From positions 1 to 35,744 of the forward strand of contig CARCZS010000003.1 of NCBI GenBank assembly GCA_948956705.1: 35,744 nucleotides of DNA, given 5' to 3'. Below, piece by piece: positions 33,193-35,744 of this stretch. The DNA is from an uncultured Phocaeicola sp. (GTDB lineage: Bacteria; Bacteroidota; Bacteroidia; Bacteroidales; Bacteroidaceae). The position numbers were made by a program, and so were the translations under genes. The notes beneath the pieces are model-generated. The model ran no database searches. It saw only the letters and a list, made by a program, of their open reading frames with translations, and was not told the DNA's origin. Within the stretch, counting starts at the first letter, position 1, and every line of letters begins with the position of its first letter.

Positions 33193-35505
33193 ATGATAAA
33201 GAAATTTTTCCTTTCAGCTATAGCTCTTTGCCTCACTTTATGGGTGCAGGCAAAAGACTATGTCGGCTATGTGAGTCCGTTGGTGGGGACTCAGTCCTCC
33301 TTCGAACTTTCCACCGGCAACACTTATCCTGCGACTGCCCGTCCGTGGGGAATGAATTTTTGGACGCCCCAAACCGGGAAGATGGGTGACGGATGGCAGT
33401 ATGTTTATACCGCCAACAAGATTCGCGGTTTTAAGCAAACTCATCAGCCCAGTCCGTGGATAAACGATTACGGTCAATTTTCTCTGATGCCTGTCACCGG
33501 AAAACCGGAGTTTGATGAAGACAAGCGTGCCAGTTGGTTTTCCCATAAGGGGGAGGTATCGCATCCTTATTATTATAAGGTATATTTAGCGGAACACGAT
33601 GTCGTGACCGAACTTACACCGACCGAACGTGCGGTTATGTTTCGGTTCACCTTTCCCGATAATGATTCTTATGTGGTGGTTGATGCTTTCGACCGCGGTT
33701 CCTTTATCAGGATTATTCCCGAAGAGAATAAGATTATAGGCTACACCACACGTAACAGCGGAGGTGTTCCCGACAACTTCAAGAACTATTTTGTCATTGA
33801 GTTCGAGAAACCTTTTGTCTATCGGGCTACTTTTTCCAATGATGTAGAACCTAAAAGAAAAAAGGATAAGGTTTCCCTTTCTTTAAAAAGGGACGTCATG
33901 GAGCAGACTGCTTTCCATGCAGGAGCCGTAATCGGTTTCAAAACCGGTAAAGGTGAAGTGGTACATGCCCGGGTAGCCTCTTCGTTTATCAGCTTCGGAC
34001 AGGCGGAAGCAAATCTTCGCGAATTGGGTACTGATACTTTTGATGCGTTGGTACAAAAAGGTAAGGATGCTTGGAACCGGGTGCTGGGCAAGATAGAGGT
34101 GGAAGGCGGAACAGACGAACAATATCGTACATTCTATTCCTGCCTTTACCGTTCGTTGCTTTTCCCGCGTAAGTTTTATGAAATGGATGCGGAGGGACGA
34201 CCGATACATTACAGTCCTTATAATGGAAAAGTATTGCCGGGCTATCTGTATACCGATACCGGCTTTTGGGATACATTCCGTTGTCTGTTTCCATTGCTTA
34301 ACTTAATGTATCCGTCGGTCAACAGAGAAATTCAGGAAGGTCTGATAAATACATATAAAGAAAGCGGCTTCTTTCCAGAATGGGCGAGTCCGGGACATCG
34401 CGGTTGTATGGTGGGGAATAACTCGGCCTCTGTTTTGGTGGATGCCTATATGAAAGGTGTGCGTGTGGAAGATGTGGAAAGTCTGTATAAGGGGTTATTG
34501 CACGGCACTGAAAATGTGTATCCCCAAGCTTCCTCCACCGGACGTTTGGGATATGAATATTACAACCGTTTGGGGTATATCCCTTATGATGTAAGCATCA
34601 ACGAGAATGCTGCCCGCACGTTGGAGTACGCTTATGATGACTGGTGTATTTATCGTTTGGCTAAGGAATTGAAGCGTCCGCAGAAAGAAATCAGTCTTTT
34701 CGCGAAACGTGCCTTGAATTATAAGAACCTGTTTGATAGTGAAAGCAAGTTGATGCGTGGCAAGAACAAGGACGGAAAGTTTCAGAAGCCGTTTTCTCCA
34801 CTGAAATGGGGTGATGCCTTTACCGAAGGAAACAGCTGGCATTATTCCTGGTCGGTATTTCATGACCCTCAGGGATTAATAGACCTGATGGGAGGTAAGG
34901 AAATGTTTGTCACGATGCTCGACTCGGTATTTGCCGTTCCTCCTGTTTTCGATGACAGCTATTACGGACAGGTGATTCACGAAATACGTGAGATGACTGT
35001 AATGAACATGGGGAACTATGCACATGGCAACCAGCCTATCCAACACATGATTTACCTTTACGACTATGCCGGACAACCTTGGAAAGCGCAATATTGGTTG
35101 CGTGAGGTGATGAACCGTATGTATACTTCGGCCCCCGACGGATATTGTGGAGATGAGGACAACGGTCAGACTTCGGCCTGGTATGTATTTTCTGCATTGG
35201 GCTTTTATCCGGTATGTCCCGGAACGGATGAATATATTCTTGGTGCACCGCTGTTCCGCAAGGCAACCCTTCACTTTGAAAATGGAAACGACTTGGTACT
35301 CTCTGCCCCCGAGAATAGTGAAGGAAACCGTTATATTGACCAAATGGAGGTCAACGGCCAATCTTATACGGCCAATTTCCTGAAGCACGGTGAAATGTTG
35401 AAGGGTGGCAAGATAGAGTTTCGTATGTCCGCCTATCCTAACTTGCTGCGAGGAACACAAGAGTCTGATTTGCCCTATTCCTTCTCAAGGGATGCTGTGC
35501 ATTAG
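33193..35505 (+). CDS. Divergent GH92 family alpha-mannosidase (third of three)
   Basis: 770 residues with an ordinary signal peptide (MIKKFFLSAIALCLTLWVQA) and no lipobox, so it is probably periplasmic. The N-terminal motif VSPLVGTQSSFELSTGNTYP is longer than in its neighbours and is followed by RPWGMNFWTPQTGKMGDGWQ, which marks a separate GH92 subgroup. Barrel motifs are WDTFRCLFPLLNLMYP, TEGNSWHYSWSVFHD with the likely acid Glu545, AHGNQPIQHMIYLYDYAGQP, and GDEDNGQTSAWYVFSALGFY with Asp654 and Asp656. In the GNxP motif Gln614 replaces the Glu of the other two copies, and SHH is replaced by IQH. The enzyme is likely active but may prefer another linkage or an acidic neighbour sugar. It lies 16 bp after GH92-2 and ends the PUL. 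Confidence 0.95.
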   Translation: MIKKFFLSAIALCLTLWVQAKDYVGYVSPLVGTQSSFELSTGNTYPATARPWGMNFWTPQTGKMGDGWQYVYTANKIRGFKQTHQPSPWINDYGQFSLMPVTGKPEFDEDKRASWFSHKGEVSHPYYYKVYLAEHDVVTELTPTERAVMFRFTFPDNDSYVVVDAFDRGSFIRIIPEENKIIGYTTRNSGGVPDNFKNYFVIEFEKPFVYRATFSNDVEPKRKKDKVSLSLKRDVMEQTAFHAGAVIGFKTGKGEVVHARVASSFISFGQAEANLRELGTDTFDALVQKGKDAWNRVLGKIEVEGGTDEQYRTFYSCLYRSLLFPRKFYEMDAEGRPIHYSPYNGKVLPGYLYTDTGFWDTFRCLFPLLNLMYPSVNREIQEGLINTYKESGFFPEWASPGHRGCMVGNNSASVLVDAYMKGVRVEDVESLYKGLLHGTENVYPQASSTGRLGYEYYNRLGYIPYDVSINENAARTLEYAYDDWCIYRLAKELKRPQKEISLFAKRALNYKNLFDSESKLMRGKNKDGKFQKPFSPLKWGDAFTEGNSWHYSWSVFHDPQGLIDLMGGKEMFVTMLDSVFAVPPVFDDSYYGQVIHEIREMTVMNMGNYAHGNQPIQHMIYLYDYAGQPWKAQYWLREVMNRMYTSAPDGYCGDEDNGQTSAWYVFSALGFYPVCPGTDEYILGAPLFRKATLHFENGNDLVLSAPENSEGNRYIDQMEVNGQSYTANFLKHGEMLKGGKIEFRMSAYPNLLRGTQESDLPYSFSRDAVH

Positions 35506-35549
35506 GCATTGTTTCACTTCCTGCCCATCGTTTTAAAACTTTTCCGGCT

Positions 35550-35621
35550 ACTTTAAAAAGGGCCTTGGTCTTATTGAAAAACACTTAAGTTCCTTTCAGA
35601 AAGACCTTGGTCTTTTTTTTT
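35550..35621. repeat. 21-bp-period A/T-tract repeat, copy C
   Basis: Four degenerate units: CTTTAAAAAGGGCCTTGGT, CTTATTGAAAAACACTTAAG, TCCTTTCAGAAAGACCTTGG and CTTTTTTTTT. The two central units are exactly 21 bp long, and the CTTGG element matches array B. It lies after the last GH92 gene. Confidence 0.6.
35599..35621 (+). terminator. Rho-independent terminator of the GH92 operon
   Basis: AAAGAC (35600-35605) pairs with GTCTTT (35610-35615) around a CTTG loop. A run of nine T residues begins within the right arm. It is embedded in the last unit of the 21-bp repeat array, 94 bp after the stop codon. Confidence 0.65.
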
Positions 35622-35744
35622 AATCTCAAGATTTCTCCATTATGATACGTTGACATCCGTTAAGATTTACAGAACAGAAGTAAAACAAACACTTGATGAT
35701 GCTTAATCTATTGGGAACGTGGTGAATAAGGTTTTGGGAGAATG

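Overview
The window looks like a chromosomal segment of a Bacteroides-type gut bacterium. The signs are a SusC/SusD outer-membrane pair, a one-protein hybrid two-component regulator, many secreted carbohydrate enzymes with signal peptides or lipoboxes, Bacteroidetes-type -7 boxes (TAnnTTTG), and little use of Shine-Dalgarno sequences. No tRNA, rRNA, CRISPR array, phage gene or intact insertion sequence was recognised.

Region 1 (1-1234, minus strand) is a compact stress cluster: a GlsB/YeaQ-type membrane protein, a YtxH-like protein, a Cys-rich protein of unknown function, and the N-terminal part of a manganese catalase that runs off the left edge. A palindrome lies just upstream. Region 2 (1235-3094) holds a small outer-membrane beta-barrel gene with its own terminator, followed by about 730 bp of apparently decayed sequence.

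Region 3 (3095-35505) is one large polysaccharide utilization locus (PUL). In order it contains a GH31 enzyme; a hybrid two-component regulator; a minus-strand operon of a heparinase II/III-type lyase, a GH95-like enzyme, an atypical GH2-like enzyme and a GH109-like lipoprotein; a long regulatory intergenic region; susC-susD; GH88 plus DUF2264; a minus-strand membrane protein that resembles Mpv17; and three consecutive GH92 genes.

The likely logic is as follows. SusCD imports oligosaccharides, and the regulator senses one in the periplasm. The lyase cuts at a uronic acid and leaves a 4,5-unsaturated end that GH88 removes. DUF2264 may act on glucuronosyl or related linkages. The three GH92 enzymes remove alpha-mannose. 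GH31, GH95-like, GH2-like and GH109-like enzymes trim the other sugars. A uronic-acid-containing, alpha-mannosylated polysaccharide (glucuronomannan-like gum or microbial/fungal exopolysaccharide) is therefore the inferred substrate. No sulfatase is present, which argues against a sulfated glycosaminoglycan.

The most unusual points are a GH2-like enzyme with His where the acid/base Glu is expected, a GH95-like enzyme with two altered catalytic positions, a 21-bp-period A/T-tract repeat at three intergenic sites, a dense GTAC array upstream of susC, and the in-frame tail of a lost gene directly behind the lyase gene.
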